Assembly (NCBI RefSeq): GCF_900112195.1
Contig: NZ_FOKR01000005.1
Location: forward strand, 124,001 to 188,000
Direction of reading: 5' to 3'
DNA: 64,000 nt
Source: Butyrivibrio sp. YAB3001
GTDB taxonomy: Bacteria; Bacillota; Clostridia; Lachnospirales; Lachnospiraceae
Within the stretch, counting starts at the first letter, position 1. The number at the start of each line of letters is the position of its first letter. The notes beneath the pieces are model-generated. The model was not told the DNA's origin and did not search any database. It worked only from the letters and a program-made list of their open reading frames with translations. Positions 27,510 through 37,464 of this stretch are shown here, piece by piece. A program made the translations under genes and the position numbers.

Positions 27510-29417
27510 TTACTTAAGCAGAGCCAGCACTCCCTGATTTGTCTGATTTGCCTGCGCAAGCATTGCATCTCCTGCATGAGAAAGAATATTACTGTTGGAA
27601 AATCTGACCAGCTCAGCCGCCATATCTGCATCTCTTATCTGTGATTCAGCGCTTGTCGTATTTTCAACTACATTCTCAAGATTTCGAATGGTATGTTCCA
27701 TACGATTCTGATAAGCTCCAAATACGGCCCTCTGTCCGTCAACTATCTGCGCGGCATTCGATATCAGTTCCAGTCCTTTCCTTGCTTCGCTATCGGTTAA
27801 GGTGTTAAGATTATCAATTCCCAAATAATATACACTGAGAACATCATAAATGATCGGTATAATGTCAGATTGAGTATTATCAGCCCCTGCCTGTATATTC
27901 AGCCCCATAGCTCCGCCATATACATTCGCATCAAAATACCCCACAGATATATTACTTCTGCTAATTCCATTAAATGAACTCCTGGTCAGATCTGCACCGG
28001 TTATATTCTTTATTCGCTGTAGCACATGATCAGTTGTCTCATCCTTTGCTACAGACATGGTTAAAGTAAGATTTCCCATCGCTCTCTGATTGGTAGATAA
28101 TTCCACTCCAGTATCTCCATATTTGAGAGCTTCACCGGATGTAATTCCCAAACTGATCGTAAGCGTTCCACCATAATCATTCAGTTCTACAGAATTATGG
28201 TTGTACGGATTGGTATGGGCTCCCAGTGCGCTTTTAACAGCCTGCTCAAGACTACTGTTAGATGCCCCCTGTCCCATACTATATGTTCCATATCTATTGC
28301 TATCCCACCACAATCCTTTTGTATTATCATTTCTCGTGCCACATGAAGTGGACACAGAACCAGAATAGCTTACCGTTACAGGAAAAGTAGATGGTGAAGC
28401 CGGCTGCGTTTCATCGCTTTTTCCAAAATTAAATAGGAAGGACAAAGCACTTGCTGTATTTGACTGTTCCCTGTTATTAGCAGAGCCGCTTGGATCCATT
28501 CTATCCTCTGATCCAGTTATACTGTCTCTATAAACAAGACCTGATAGATAATTCATACTTCCTGTTATACTATATGTTTCTCCTGATCCTTTTGCGCTTC
28601 CACTTACAGTATAGCTAGTTCCCGCAAAAGCTCTTTTGCCATTCAAGTCTTTAACAAGCATGTCAAGTGTAGCATCCTCATCCAGAGTAAAAGTAAAGCC
28701 CATTTCTATTCCTCTGGCCGCAGCGTTTGTTCCGCTATAATCCATCGTGGTATCATCCAGCTTTATAGTAAATCCTTTTTTTAGGTCCTCTTCTGATGGC
28801 CATGGTATTTCTTTACTTTCATAATTGATTCCATCGTACCCGGTCCAGCTTACCTTCACTCCATTTGCTGTAGTTGAATAATTAAAATACTGGTTACTTG
28901 GCCAGGCGCCTCTGTTAGTCTCAGTCACTGTTCCTGTAGTTCCAAGGCTTGATGTATAAATTGGCCTTCTTTCTGTTCCCACAGGTATTTTTGTCTGATT
29001 ATTTTCATCCCAGATCGGTCTTTCATTAAAACTTGTCACATGAAAGATTCTCGTGCACTCCATCTTGATCTGCTGGATTTCCTTATTTATCTCAGCCCTG
29101 TCTTCATTTGTAAGGGTATTTGTGGCAGCCTGAACACATAGCTGAGTCATTCGAGCCAGCATTTCATCAATCTGAGCAAGAGCTCCATCGGCCACCTGTA
29201 CATAGGAAACTCCGTCCTGTACATTTTCTGTAGCCTGCGAAAGCCCTCTTATCTGTCTTCTCATTTTTTCGCTGATAGCTAGACCTGCCGCGTCATCCGC
29301 AGCACGATTGATCTTATATCCAGAAGCCAGCTTTTCTGCAGTCTTGGCTTTTACGCCATTCATGATTCCAAGCTGTCTATTAGAATTAAACGCAGTCAGA
29401 TTATGTTGAATTACCAT
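27510..29417 (-). CDS. Flagellin with a large variable insert
   Basis: The start at 29417 (MVIQHNLTAFNSNRQL) is preferred because GGAAGGGATTTCGTGC precedes it, giving 635 residues. The conserved D0/D1 ends are intact (GYKINRAADDAAGLAIS near 33-49; the C-terminus ends NQGVLALLK). The middle, about 165-530, is a Ser/Thr/Gly/Asn-rich insert with no HExxH, unlike its paralog downstream, and may be glycosylated or form an outer domain. Typical flagellins are 270-500 residues. A sigma-28 type promoter lies 179 bp upstream. The two flagellins share near-identical termini and could copolymerise. Confidence 0.93.
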   Translation of the reverse strand: MVIQHNLTAFNSNRQLGIMNGVKAKTAEKLASGYKINRAADDAAGLAISEKMRRQIRGLSQATENVQDGVSYVQVADGALAQIDEMLARMTQLCVQAATNTLTNEDRAEINKEIQQIKMECTRIFHVTSFNERPIWDENNQTKIPVGTERRPIYTSSLGTTGTVTETNRGAWPSNQYFNYSTTANGVKVSWTGYDGINYESKEIPWPSEEDLKKGFTIKLDDTTMDYSGTNAAARGIEMGFTFTLDEDATLDMLVKDLNGKRAFAGTSYTVSGSAKGSGETYSITGSMNYLSGLVYRDSITGSEDRMDPSGSANNREQSNTASALSFLFNFGKSDETQPASPSTFPVTVSYSGSVSTSCGTRNDNTKGLWWDSNRYGTYSMGQGASNSSLEQAVKSALGAHTNPYNHNSVELNDYGGTLTISLGITSGEALKYGDTGVELSTNQRAMGNLTLTMSVAKDETTDHVLQRIKNITGADLTRSSFNGISRSNISVGYFDANVYGGAMGLNIQAGADNTQSDIIPIIYDVLSVYYLGIDNLNTLTDSEARKGLELISNAAQIVDGQRAVFGAYQNRMEHTIRNLENVVENTTSAESQIRDADMAAELVRFSNSNILSHAGDAMLAQANQTNQGVLALLK

Positions 29418-29595
29418 GCACGAAATCCCTTCCACCAGAGCCTATCAGGAAACAACTTATAATCTTCCCGACCGGTCTTTTCTAATTCTAAAGACAACTA
29501 CTCCGGTCATTTTCCACTCTCATGCTTCCGTGCATGTATTCCGCTTTCCTTGCGCTAAGACACTTTATGATAAAGATTTTATCTTTGTAACAAAT

Positions 29596-29622
29596 ATATC
29601 GGATATTATTTTCAGTTTTTTA
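29596..29622 (-). promoter_or_regulatory. Sigma-28 (FliA/SigD) flagellin promoter
   Basis: On the minus strand, TAAA (29622-29619) is followed after 16 nt by CCGATAT (29602-29596). This fits the TAAA-N15-GCCGATAT consensus of motility sigma factors except for the first G. It faces the flagellin gene at 29417. Confidence 0.8.
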
Positions 29623-29720
29623 ATAAATAATTGATATTTTATTTCTTTGTTGTATAACTATATATTGCAAAAGTATAGAAATACGCATTTTTTGTTTTTT
29701 AGCAATTTCTTATGAAATAA

Positions 29721-29768
29721 AAAAAGAACGCATATTTCCATAATTCACATGAAAATACACGTTCTTTT
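29721..29768. terminator. Terminator of ileS
   Basis: The inverted repeat aaaagaacg / cgttctttt, with further imperfect pairing inside (atattttc / gaaaata), has A- and T-runs outside. On the minus strand it is followed by a run of seven T. Confidence 0.85.
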
Positions 29769-29822
29769 ATTCTAATTTTTATTTGTTACATAACATTATC
29801 TGTTACATGACATAATATATCA

Positions 29823-32800
29823 TCAAACTTTCTCAACACCAATCTTTACTTTCTCGCCGTTGATATCCCATTCCTTAGCATTAGCTACATCAGAACCGTA
29901 GACAACTTCGTTAGCAAGAACCTTTGTTGAGATACTCTGCTCATTTGCCTTTACGATCTCAGCAAGTTTGTCATTTCCATTCAAGGAAACCTTGATGTGA
30001 TCCATAACTTCAAAGCCGGAATCCTTACGCATTGTCTGAACCTTACTGATCACTTCAAGTACAAATCCCTCATTAATAAGCTCCTCTGAAAGGTTTGTAT
30101 CAAGAACAACTGTGATTCCCCAGTTCTCCTGAGATACAAAGCCCTCTTTCTGAGCCATCTCAATAAGAAGATCTTCCTTAACAAGCTCAACGTCAACATC
30201 GTTTACATTAAACTTGATAGAACCGTTGTTGTTAAGTTCGTCCATTGTTGCATTGCCATCAAGCTTTTCAAGATATGCCTTGATAGCTCCAATGTTCTTA
30301 CCATACTTAGGTCCTAATGTCTTAAGCTGAGGCTTGAATGTGTAACTTGTAAAGTCACGAACATCGTCAGTAAATGCCACATTCTTTACGTTAAGTTCTT
30401 CTCTGATGATATCAGTGTAGAACTCACCTACAGTCTGCTCAGCCTTAACATACATCTGTCCTATAGGCTGACGATTCTTGATGTTTGCTGCGTTTCTTGC
30501 TGCTCTTCCAAGAACTACGATATCAAGAACTTCTTCCATATCTTTTTCAAGCTTAGTATCTATAAGGCTCTCATCCACAGCTGGGAAGTCGCAAAGGTGG
30601 ATACTCTCAGGTGCATCAGCAAAGCTCTTACGAACAAGATTCTGATAGATTTCTTCTGTCATGAAAGGAACCATAGGAGCTGCTGCCTTGGCAACTGTCA
30701 CAAGAGCTGTGTAAAGTGTCATATAAGCAGAAATCTTATCCTGTTCCATTCCCTTTGCCCAGAATCTCTCACGTGAGCGACGAACATACCAGTTTGACAT
30801 CTCATCAACAAAGTTATCAAGAGCCTTACCAGCTTCAGGAATTCTGTAATTGTTAAGGTTCTCATCAACTGCCTTTACGCAGCTGTTAAGCTTTGAAAGA
30901 AGCCACTTATCCATAACTGTGAGCTTATCAAGCTCAAGCTTATAATTTGCTGAATCAAAACCATCAATGTTTGCATAAAGCACAAAGAACGCATAGGTAT
31001 TCCAAAGTGTTCCAAGGAACTTTCTCTGACCTTCCATAACTGCATCACCTGAGAAACGGCTTGGAAGCCAAGGTGCTGAGTTAGTATAGAAGTACCATCT
31101 GATTGCATCTGCTCCATATTTTTCAAGAGCATCGAAAGGATCAACAGCGTTACCCTTTGACTTACTCATCTTCTGTCCATTCTCATCCTGCACAAGGCCG
31201 AGTACTATTACATTTTTAAATGCAGGCTTATTGAAAAGAAGTGTAGCTTCTGCGTGAAGTGAGTAGAACCATCCTCTTGTCTGGTCAACTGCTTCTGAAA
31301 TGAATTCAGCAGGGAACTGCTTCTCAAATAATTCTTTATTCTCAAATGGGTAGTGAAGCTGAGCAAATGGCATAGCTCCTGAGTCAAACCAGCAGTCGAT
31401 AACTTCTTTTACCCTGTGCATCTTCTTGCCACACTTAGGACATGTGATCTCAAACTTATCGATATAAGGTCTGTGAAGCTCTGTAGTCTCTGCTGAAGGA
31501 TCACCTGAAAGCTCTGCAAGTTCTTTTCTTGAACCAACAGAAAGCTGATGACCACAATCATCACACTCCCAGATATTAAGTGGAGTTCCCCAATATCTGT
31601 CACGGGAAATGCCCCAGTCCTGAATATTCTCAAGCCAGTCGCCGAAACGTCCCTTACCGATTGACTCAGGAACCCAGTTGATTTCCTTGTTGTTGCGAAT
31701 AAGATCTTCCTTAACTTCTGTAACCTTGATAAACCATGATGAACGAGCATAATAAAGAAGCGGTGTTCCGCATCTCCAGCAGTGTGGGTAATCATGTTCC
31801 ATCTTAGGAGCGCCAAAGAGAAGTCCTCTCTTATCAAGATCCTTTAATACCTCTGGATCTGCACTTACTGCACCCTCATCCATTTCCTTCTGAGTAGGCT
31901 TACATCTCATTCCTGCAAAAGGAGTTTCAGGCTTAAGGCGTCCCTGTGAATCTACCATCTGTACAAGAGGTGCATCGTACTTACGTCCAACACGGGCATC
32001 ATCTTCACCGAATGCAGGCGCAATGTGAACGATACCTGTACCATCTGTCATAGTTACATAGTTATCACAATAGATAAAGAATGCCTTCTTGTGCTGCTTG
32101 GCAGTTTCATCTGCTGCGCACTGGTAAAGAGGCTCATATTCTTTATACTCAAGGTCTGTTCCAACAAAGCTTTCAAGAACTTCATATGCCTGTTTATCCT
32201 GCTCATCCTTGGAAAGTAAAGTGCCGAGTACGTTATCTGCAAGTGCCTGAGCCAGATAATAAACATTGCCATCTACAGCCTTAACCTTGATGTACTTCTC
32301 ATCAGGGTTTACGCAAAGACCGATGTTAGAAGGAAGTGTCCATGGTGTTGTTGTCCATGCAAGGAAATAAGCATCCTCATCCTTAACCTTAAAGCGAACG
32401 ATTGCTGAGCGCTCCTTCAAAGTCTTATAGCCCTGAGCTACTTCGTGAGATGAAAGAGGGGTGCCACAACGAGGGCAGTAAGGAACTACCTTGAAGCCCT
32501 TGTACAAAAGACCTTTCTTCCAGATTTCGTTAAGAGCCCACCATTCAGACTCAATGAAATTATCATCATAAGTGATGTATGGGTGCTCCATATCAGCCCA
32601 GAAACCAACTGTGCCTGAGAAGTCTTCCCACATTCCCTTATATTTCCAAACAGATTCCTTACACTTCTTGATGAAAGGCTCCATTCCATATTCTTCAATC
32701 TGCTCCTTGCCGTCAAGACCAAGCATCTTCTCAACTTCAAGTTCTACAGGAAGTCCATGTGTGTCCCAACCAGCCTTACGAGGAACAGTATAGCCCTTCA

Positions 32801-33020
32801 TGGTGCGGTATCTTGGAATCATATCCTTAATAGCACGGGTAAGAACGTGTCCGATATGTGGCTTACCATTGGCTGTTGGCGGGCCATCATAGAACATATA
32901 CATCTCACCCTTACTGCGTGTGTCTACGCTCTTCTGGAAAATGTCTTCTTTTTTCCAAAACTCTTCAATCTTTTTCTCTCTGCCGACAAAATTCATGTCA
33001 GTTTCGACTTTGTTATACAT
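29823..33020 (-). CDS. ileS: Isoleucyl-tRNA synthetase
   Basis: The 1065-residue class Ia synthetase charges tRNA-Ile. The HIGH-type motif PHIGHVL lies near 56-62 and KMSKS near 640. Two CxxC pairs (CPRCGTP near 184 and the ECDDCG/CPKCGKK region), an editing domain with GTGIVHIAPAFGEDDAR and a DALRDRF-like anticodon-binding end complete the protein. The length and lack of a C-terminal zinc finger fit the eukaryote-like (type 2) IleRS found in many anaerobes. Such enzymes are often naturally less sensitive to mupirocin; that is family knowledge, not shown here. A T-box leader precedes it. Confidence 0.97.
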   Translation of the reverse strand: MYNKVETDMNFVGREKKIEEFWKKEDIFQKSVDTRSKGEMYMFYDGPPTANGKPHIGHVLTRAIKDMIPRYRTMKGYTVPRKAGWDTHGLPVELEVEKMLGLDGKEQIEEYGMEPFIKKCKESVWKYKGMWEDFSGTVGFWADMEHPYITYDDNFIESEWWALNEIWKKGLLYKGFKVVPYCPRCGTPLSSHEVAQGYKTLKERSAIVRFKVKDEDAYFLAWTTTPWTLPSNIGLCVNPDEKYIKVKAVDGNVYYLAQALADNVLGTLLSKDEQDKQAYEVLESFVGTDLEYKEYEPLYQCAADETAKQHKKAFFIYCDNYVTMTDGTGIVHIAPAFGEDDARVGRKYDAPLVQMVDSQGRLKPETPFAGMRCKPTQKEMDEGAVSADPEVLKDLDKRGLLFGAPKMEHDYPHCWRCGTPLLYYARSSWFIKVTEVKEDLIRNNKEINWVPESIGKGRFGDWLENIQDWGISRDRYWGTPLNIWECDDCGHQLSVGSRKELAELSGDPSAETTELHRPYIDKFEITCPKCGKKMHRVKEVIDCWFDSGAMPFAQLHYPFENKELFEKQFPAEFISEAVDQTRGWFYSLHAEATLLFNKPAFKNVIVLGLVQDENGQKMSKSKGNAVDPFDALEKYGADAIRWYFYTNSAPWLPSRFSGDAVMEGQRKFLGTLWNTYAFFVLYANIDGFDSANYKLELDKLTVMDKWLLSKLNSCVKAVDENLNNYRIPEAGKALDNFVDEMSNWYVRRSRERFWAKGMEQDKISAYMTLYTALVTVAKAAAPMVPFMTEEIYQNLVRKSFADAPESIHLCDFPAVDESLIDTKLEKDMEEVLDIVVLGRAARNAANIKNRQPIGQMYVKAEQTVGEFYTDIIREELNVKNVAFTDDVRDFTSYTFKPQLKTLGPKYGKNIGAIKAYLEKLDGNATMDELNNNGSIKFNVNDVDVELVKEDLLIEMAQKEGFVSQENWGITVVLDTNLSEELINEGFVLEVISKVQTMRKDSGFEVMDHIKVSLNGNDKLAEIVKANEQSISTKVLANEVVYGSDVANAKEWDINGEKVKIGVEKV

Positions 33021-33039
33021 CTTGAGCTCCTTTCTGATA

Positions 33040-33360
33040 AAAAATAAAACCCCGCCCTTTGTAAAAAGGACGAGGCTCTTAATATACTCTCGTTATACCA
33101 CCTATTTACACATACGCGCCCGAAAAAACACTATTATTCAGGTTGAATACGTTTCCCGTTAACGCCAGGTTTACGTCAAAATCTAGGTGCCATGCCACGC
33201 AAAACCATCATATGTGCCAGCACTTCAACTTCGCAGCTCAGAAGTGATTTTCGATAAAAGAACTATTTTAGTTTAGTTCATAAGCCTCTACTTGCACTGA
33301 CTTACACCGGCCGTCAGCTCTCTGTATGCTTTCGAATGCTCTCTACTGTCTTCGTCATAG
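33040..33360 (-). promoter_or_regulatory. T-box leader of ileS (tRNA-Ile sensing)
   Basis: On the minus strand the leader carries AGAGAGCTGACGGCCGGTG and AAGTCAG (stem I with its AG bulge and GNTG element). Then comes AAAATCACT, whose ATC is a fitting isoleucine specifier (33248-33246), and the T-box sequence AGGTGGTATAACG (33103-33091). A terminator hairpin at about 33050-33077 with a TTTTATTTTTT tail follows. Uncharged tRNA-Ile would pair with the T-box and stop termination. The order and spacing to ileS are canonical. Confidence 0.88.
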
Positions 33361-33430
33361 CTTTTTTATAAATTTTTGTTTTAATACTTGCTTCATAATA
33401 CAACTAAATAAAATTATTCGCAAGGATTTT

Positions 33431-34927
33431 TTACTCTGAACCACCTTCTGAATTGCCATCCTCCTGAGAAGATGAATCTTGAGGTTCTGCGTTCTCTTGA
33501 GGCTCCGGATTTTCCTGATTTTCATTATTCTCTTCTGAAGGCTCCTGGTTTTCTGAAGGAGTTTCCTCTGAATAGTTCTCCTGGGGTGTTTCTTCAGATG
33601 ACGGTTCAGGCTGTGCCTCCTGAGGTGCCTCACTTTCCTGCGATTCAGTGCTCGTCTGTTCCGGTTCCTTCTTATTGGTTATCCACCTATAGAAGAAAGC
33701 ATGATTGCCGATCATAGTGTACTCACTGATTCCGTAATAATCAGCATAATACTGCGTCATAAAGAATAGATAATCGCCAACACGTGCTCCATCAAGCACT
33801 TCCTGAGCAGCCTGAATGCAGGTAGAATTAGGACCATTTGCTATTATCAGCTCGACCTTGCCTGACCTGTAGGACGCAAATTGCATGTTCTGCGTGATTA
33901 CGCCTACAATGGTGTTAGGAAATGCCGAACTCTTTACTCTGTTCATAATAACTGAACCAACAGCAAGCTTGCCGGTATAAGACTCGCCTCCCGCTTCAGC
34001 CTGAATAGTCGCTGCAAGCCACTCAAGTTCGCTTGCGCTTGCTGCATACGCACCGGAAGTATCTTCCTTTGTCAGAGCTAGACGATTTGCTATCTGCTGA
34101 GCAAGTTTAGCCTGTGCTTCTGCAGTCTGAGCTTCAAGCGCTTTCATCTTCTTATCAAGATCTGCAAGCTGATTATCATAATCTGCCAGTTTATTCTTTT
34201 CAGAAGAAATCGAAGAGTTAGTACTGCTTAATTTCCCCTTTACCTCATCCGTCAGATCTGCCAGTTCATTATGCTTGGCATCGAGAACATTCTGATACTC
34301 ATCAAGCTGAGCTTCTTTTTCCTCAACAACCTCAACCTTTTGCTCAATAAGATCCTGCAGCGCCTTATACTCAGTAATGACCTTGGTATCATAACGCAAG
34401 ATTGCGCTGAAGTACTCGAACTTTGTAAGAAATTCCTGCATCGAGCCGGATTCAATGATAATTCGCACTATTCCCTTGCTTCCACCGCTCTCATAGGTAT
34501 TCTTCATTCGAAGCATCAAAAGATCATGTCTTTCTTTTTCTTTTTGTCTGGCTTCCTGCAGTTCATTATCAAGCCTTACTATTTCCGAAGAAACTTCAGC
34601 CATTGCCTTTTCAGCCTCAGATATCTCTTCATTAAGGTCATCCAGCTTATTCGAATATCCATTTATTGTCTTTTGTAATTCTGAACTCTGGCTTTGAAGA
34701 TTTGACAGGGCATTCTGTGTCTGAGTCCTTTGCCCCTGAAGCGCAGATATAGCTTCTTTTGTCTCTTTAGTCTGCTTCTCAAGATTTGAGATTGTCTCCT
34801 GCGTCTGTGCCTCTTCCTGCTGCATTGAGGCTATCGTTTCATCCATTTCTTCAGCATAGCTTACAAAGGATGTCTTTCCCAGGCAAAAGATCAAAACCAG
34901 TAATCCTGCTATAACTCTATTTCGCAT
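33431..34927 (-). CDS. Secreted coiled-coil cell-wall hydrolase (SleB/Hydrolase_2 type)
   Basis: I chose the ATG at 34927, giving 498 residues, because it starts a clean signal peptide (MRNRVIAGLLVLIFCLG). Residues about 30-290 form a long coiled coil like PcsB/CwlO-type hydrolases. A SleB-like catalytic domain follows (about 305-425: TIQAEAGGESYTGKLAVGSV, IMNRV, with the family Glu in QAEAGGE). The last 75 residues are an acidic Glu/Gln/Pro/Ser tail. The coiled coil suggests control by an FtsEX-type partner, not seen nearby. It lies 5 bp after the aquaporin gene, possibly a shared transcript. Confidence 0.85.
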   Translation of the reverse strand: MRNRVIAGLLVLIFCLGKTSFVSYAEEMDETIASMQQEEAQTQETISNLEKQTKETKEAISALQGQRTQTQNALSNLQSQSSELQKTINGYSNKLDDLNEEISEAEKAMAEVSSEIVRLDNELQEARQKEKERHDLLMLRMKNTYESGGSKGIVRIIIESGSMQEFLTKFEYFSAILRYDTKVITEYKALQDLIEQKVEVVEEKEAQLDEYQNVLDAKHNELADLTDEVKGKLSSTNSSISSEKNKLADYDNQLADLDKKMKALEAQTAEAQAKLAQQIANRLALTKEDTSGAYAASASELEWLAATIQAEAGGESYTGKLAVGSVIMNRVKSSAFPNTIVGVITQNMQFASYRSGKVELIIANGPNSTCIQAAQEVLDGARVGDYLFFMTQYYADYYGISEYTMIGNHAFFYRWITNKKEPEQTSTESQESEAPQEAQPEPSSEETPQENYSEETPSENQEPSEENNENQENPEPQENAEPQDSSSQEDGNSEGGSE

Positions 34928-34931
34928 AACC

Positions 34932-35618
34932 TCAATCTTCAAGTGCTTTATATACTAATGCAGCAATAGCTGCTCCAACAAGCGGTCCAACAATAAATAC
35001 CCATAATGCTGCAAGAGGCGCCATATTGCCGGAGAACGCAGCTACAAGTGCAGGGCCAAAACTTCTTGCAGGATTTACGCTTGTTCCTGTAAGTCCAATT
35101 CCCAAAATATGAACAACTACGAGAGTAAGACCAATCACAAGTCCACCAAATGAACCATGGCTTGTCTTCTTAGAAGTAACACCAAGAATTGCTGTTACGA
35201 ATATATATGTAAGAATTATTTCTACTAAAAGACCTGCAATCGGATTTCCATTTACTCCTGCAAGCCCGTTTGATCCAAAACCTCCGGTCTTGTCTTCCAC
35301 CTGACCAAGTCCGAAAACAAGTGCCAAAATGCCTGCGCCGGCAAAAGCTCCGATGCACTGTGAAATAACATACCCTATGAACTCACTTACCTGCATCCCG
35401 CCTGTCATAAGAACTCCAAGTGAAACAGCCGGATTGATGTGACATCCTGATATGTTACCGATTGAATATGCCATTGCTACAATTGTAAGTCCAAATGCGA
35501 GTGCAGTTAAAAGATATCCCGCCCCGCTGGATGCATCACACCCAACAAGCATAGCTGTTCCACAACCAAGCACTACTAATACTGCTGTTCCAATACCTTC
35601 TGCTAAATATTTCTTCAT
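34932..35618 (-). CDS. Aquaporin (MIP family, AqpZ-like)
   Basis: The 228-residue protein has six transmembrane helices and both pore-forming NPA boxes: GCHINPAVSLG near 62 and SVNPARSFGPAL near 184. The Arg after the second NPA is the selectivity-filter residue, and small residues nearby suggest a water rather than glycerol channel. The ATG at 35618 has AGGAGGCGTGG upstream. It is divergent from the GH28 gene. Linkage to the wall hydrolase downstream may reflect osmotic or wall-growth coupling, but this is inference. Confidence 0.93.
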   Translation of the reverse strand: MKKYLAEGIGTAVLVVLGCGTAMLVGCDASSGAGYLLTALAFGLTIVAMAYSIGNISGCHINPAVSLGVLMTGGMQVSEFIGYVISQCIGAFAGAGILALVFGLGQVEDKTGGFGSNGLAGVNGNPIAGLLVEIILTYIFVTAILGVTSKKTSHGSFGGLVIGLTLVVVHILGIGLTGTSVNPARSFGPALVAAFSGNMAPLAALWVFIVGPLVGAAIAALVYKALED

Positions 35619-35766
35619 ACCACGCCTCCTGACTTTCGAATGCTTTTTGCATTCAATATTTTATTTATTGTCTCCCCTGTAGCGACAATATCTTGTATAA
35701 TCTCATTATAACCATTTCAGTCAAAAGATGTTACATTTTTTCGATAAAATATAAAGGAATTAACCT

Positions 35767-37308
35767 ATGGAATCGTTAGATTTTCTATTAGACTACAGAA
35801 CAACCCAAAATAGCGCTGAAATTTTCTGGGATTTACCGACCACCGCCACATCTGATTGTCTTTATCAGGTTTATGTTGATGGTAAATTTCACATTGAAAC
35901 ATCTAAGACACATGCTTCAATAACAGATCTTTCTTCTGATCAATCTTACGAAATTGAAGTTTTTATTCTATATTCCGGTGAAAACTCCGATAAATCTATT
36001 GGAAAACTCACAATTCATACTGCTCATGAAAAGAAAAAAATTGATATAACTAAATCACCCTATTTTTGCAAAGGCGACGGCAAAAAACTTAACACTGAAC
36101 AGATTCAGCAGGCACTTGATGATTGCGACAAAAACTCTTATGTGTTCATTCCTTCAGGAACTTTTTTGACCGGAGCGCTGAACGTTCACTCTGACACCGA
36201 AATATATCTTGATGAAGGCGCCACTTTGCAGGGCACAGATAATCCCATGGACTATCTCCCGAAAATTCCAAGCCGCTTTGAAGGCCATGAAATGGAATGT
36301 TACAGAAGTCTACTTAACCTTGGAAACATGGATCATAACAGTGGGTACAACTGCCAAAACGTTATTATCCACGGGAAAGGAGCAATTTTCGGCGGCGGTA
36401 GTTCTCTTGCAAAGGCGATTGCCAAAATTGAGGGTGAACGCCTGAAAGAATATATCAATGCTCTGGGGGATAGAATCAAAGAATACGAAAAGCCGGAAAC
36501 CATTGCCAGCAGATTTCGCGGTCGCCTTATCGGAATGAACAATTGCCAAAATGTTTGGATACACGGATTAACACTTGGTTTTTCTCCATCCTGGAATATT
36601 CATTTTGTTTACTCCGATCAGATTGTCACAGACCATTGCACCATTAAATCACAAGGAGTATGGAATGGCGATGGATGGGATCCGGATTCCTCCACGAACT
36701 CCACTTTATATGCCTGCGATTTTTATACTGAGGATGACTCTGTTGCCATCAAGTCAGGAAAAAATCCTGAAGGAAATATAATAAACAGACCCACCAGACA
36801 TATCCGCGTATTTGATTCGGTATGCCACTTTGGTCATGGTCTCTGCATTGGAAGTGAAATGTCCGGTGGAGTGGACGATGTAAGACTTTGGAACTGCGAC
36901 ATGGGACCCACCTGGTCAGGTATAGAAATAAAAGCCACCAGGAAAAGAGGCGGCTATGTAAAAAATGTCCTTGTGCGAGACATTACCGCTTCTCACGTAA
37001 TGATGCACTCTGTAGGATACAACGATGATGGAGAAGGCGCTCCAACTCCACCTGTCCTTTCAGATTGTCGTTTTGAGAGAATGCATCTGCTTGGACGATT
37101 CCTTGATAATAACGCAGGCAAAAATGAGTGGCATAACTGCCCCTCAATTTTGCTATGCGGTTTTGATGTTCACGGATATGAGATAAAAAATATTGAATTT
37201 AAAGATATTGAAATGGAAGAACCTGCTGATGGTTTCGAAGATATTCACACAGAATTCTGCGAGAATGTTTCATTTGAGAATATGAAGATTGTTCAAAGAC
37301 AATCCTAA
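35767..37308 (+). CDS. Glycoside hydrolase family 28 (polygalacturonase-like), cytoplasmic
   Basis: The 513-residue protein has an N-terminal fibronectin-III-like segment (about 1-95) and a right-handed beta-helix GH28 domain. Catalytic motifs are present: DGWDPDSS near 300, EDDSVAIKSG near 325, FGHGLCIGSE near 358 and the substrate-binding RKRGGYVKN near 395. No signal peptide is seen, so it probably acts on imported pectin oligosaccharides, as in rumen and gut pectin users. It stands alone, divergent from the aquaporin gene, with a terminator downstream. Confidence 0.92.
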   Translation: MESLDFLLDYRTTQNSAEIFWDLPTTATSDCLYQVYVDGKFHIETSKTHASITDLSSDQSYEIEVFILYSGENSDKSIGKLTIHTAHEKKKIDITKSPYFCKGDGKKLNTEQIQQALDDCDKNSYVFIPSGTFLTGALNVHSDTEIYLDEGATLQGTDNPMDYLPKIPSRFEGHEMECYRSLLNLGNMDHNSGYNCQNVIIHGKGAIFGGGSSLAKAIAKIEGERLKEYINALGDRIKEYEKPETIASRFRGRLIGMNNCQNVWIHGLTLGFSPSWNIHFVYSDQIVTDHCTIKSQGVWNGDGWDPDSSTNSTLYACDFYTEDDSVAIKSGKNPEGNIINRPTRHIRVFDSVCHFGHGLCIGSEMSGGVDDVRLWNCDMGPTWSGIEIKATRKRGGYVKNVLVRDITASHVMMHSVGYNDDGEGAPTPPVLSDCRFERMHLLGRFLDNNAGKNEWHNCPSILLCGFDVHGYEIKNIEFKDIEMEEPADGFEDIHTEFCENVSFENMKIVQRQS

Positions 37309-37386
37309 TAAATTTCAGATTACTATTTTTCTCACATCCATAGCGGAGCGTTTTTTTGTTAAATAGGAATTTCCTCTCAATAAAAA

Positions 37387-37431
37387 AATCATAGCAAACG
37401 CATTTATAATTAGTATCGTTTGCTATGATTT
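37387..37431. terminator. Bidirectional terminator between GH28 and fRMsr genes
   Basis: A 14-bp perfect stem (aatcatagcaaacg / cgtttgctatgatt) with a 16-nt loop lies between two convergent genes. The left flank is an A-run, favouring termination on the minus strand. Confidence 0.8.
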
Positions 37432-37464
37432 GCTTACTCATTCATTATTACATGAAACGCCTTA

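Larger units (their letters stand above)
29418..29822. other. Flagellin leader and ileS 3' region
   Basis: This 405-bp gap contains the roughly 170-nt flagellin leader, its sigma-28 promoter and the ileS terminator. The leader includes short inverted repeats (gaccgg/ccggtc near 29470-29507 and catgc/gcatg near 29521-29536). These could regulate flagellin mRNA stability or translation. No gene is seen. Confidence 0.6.
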
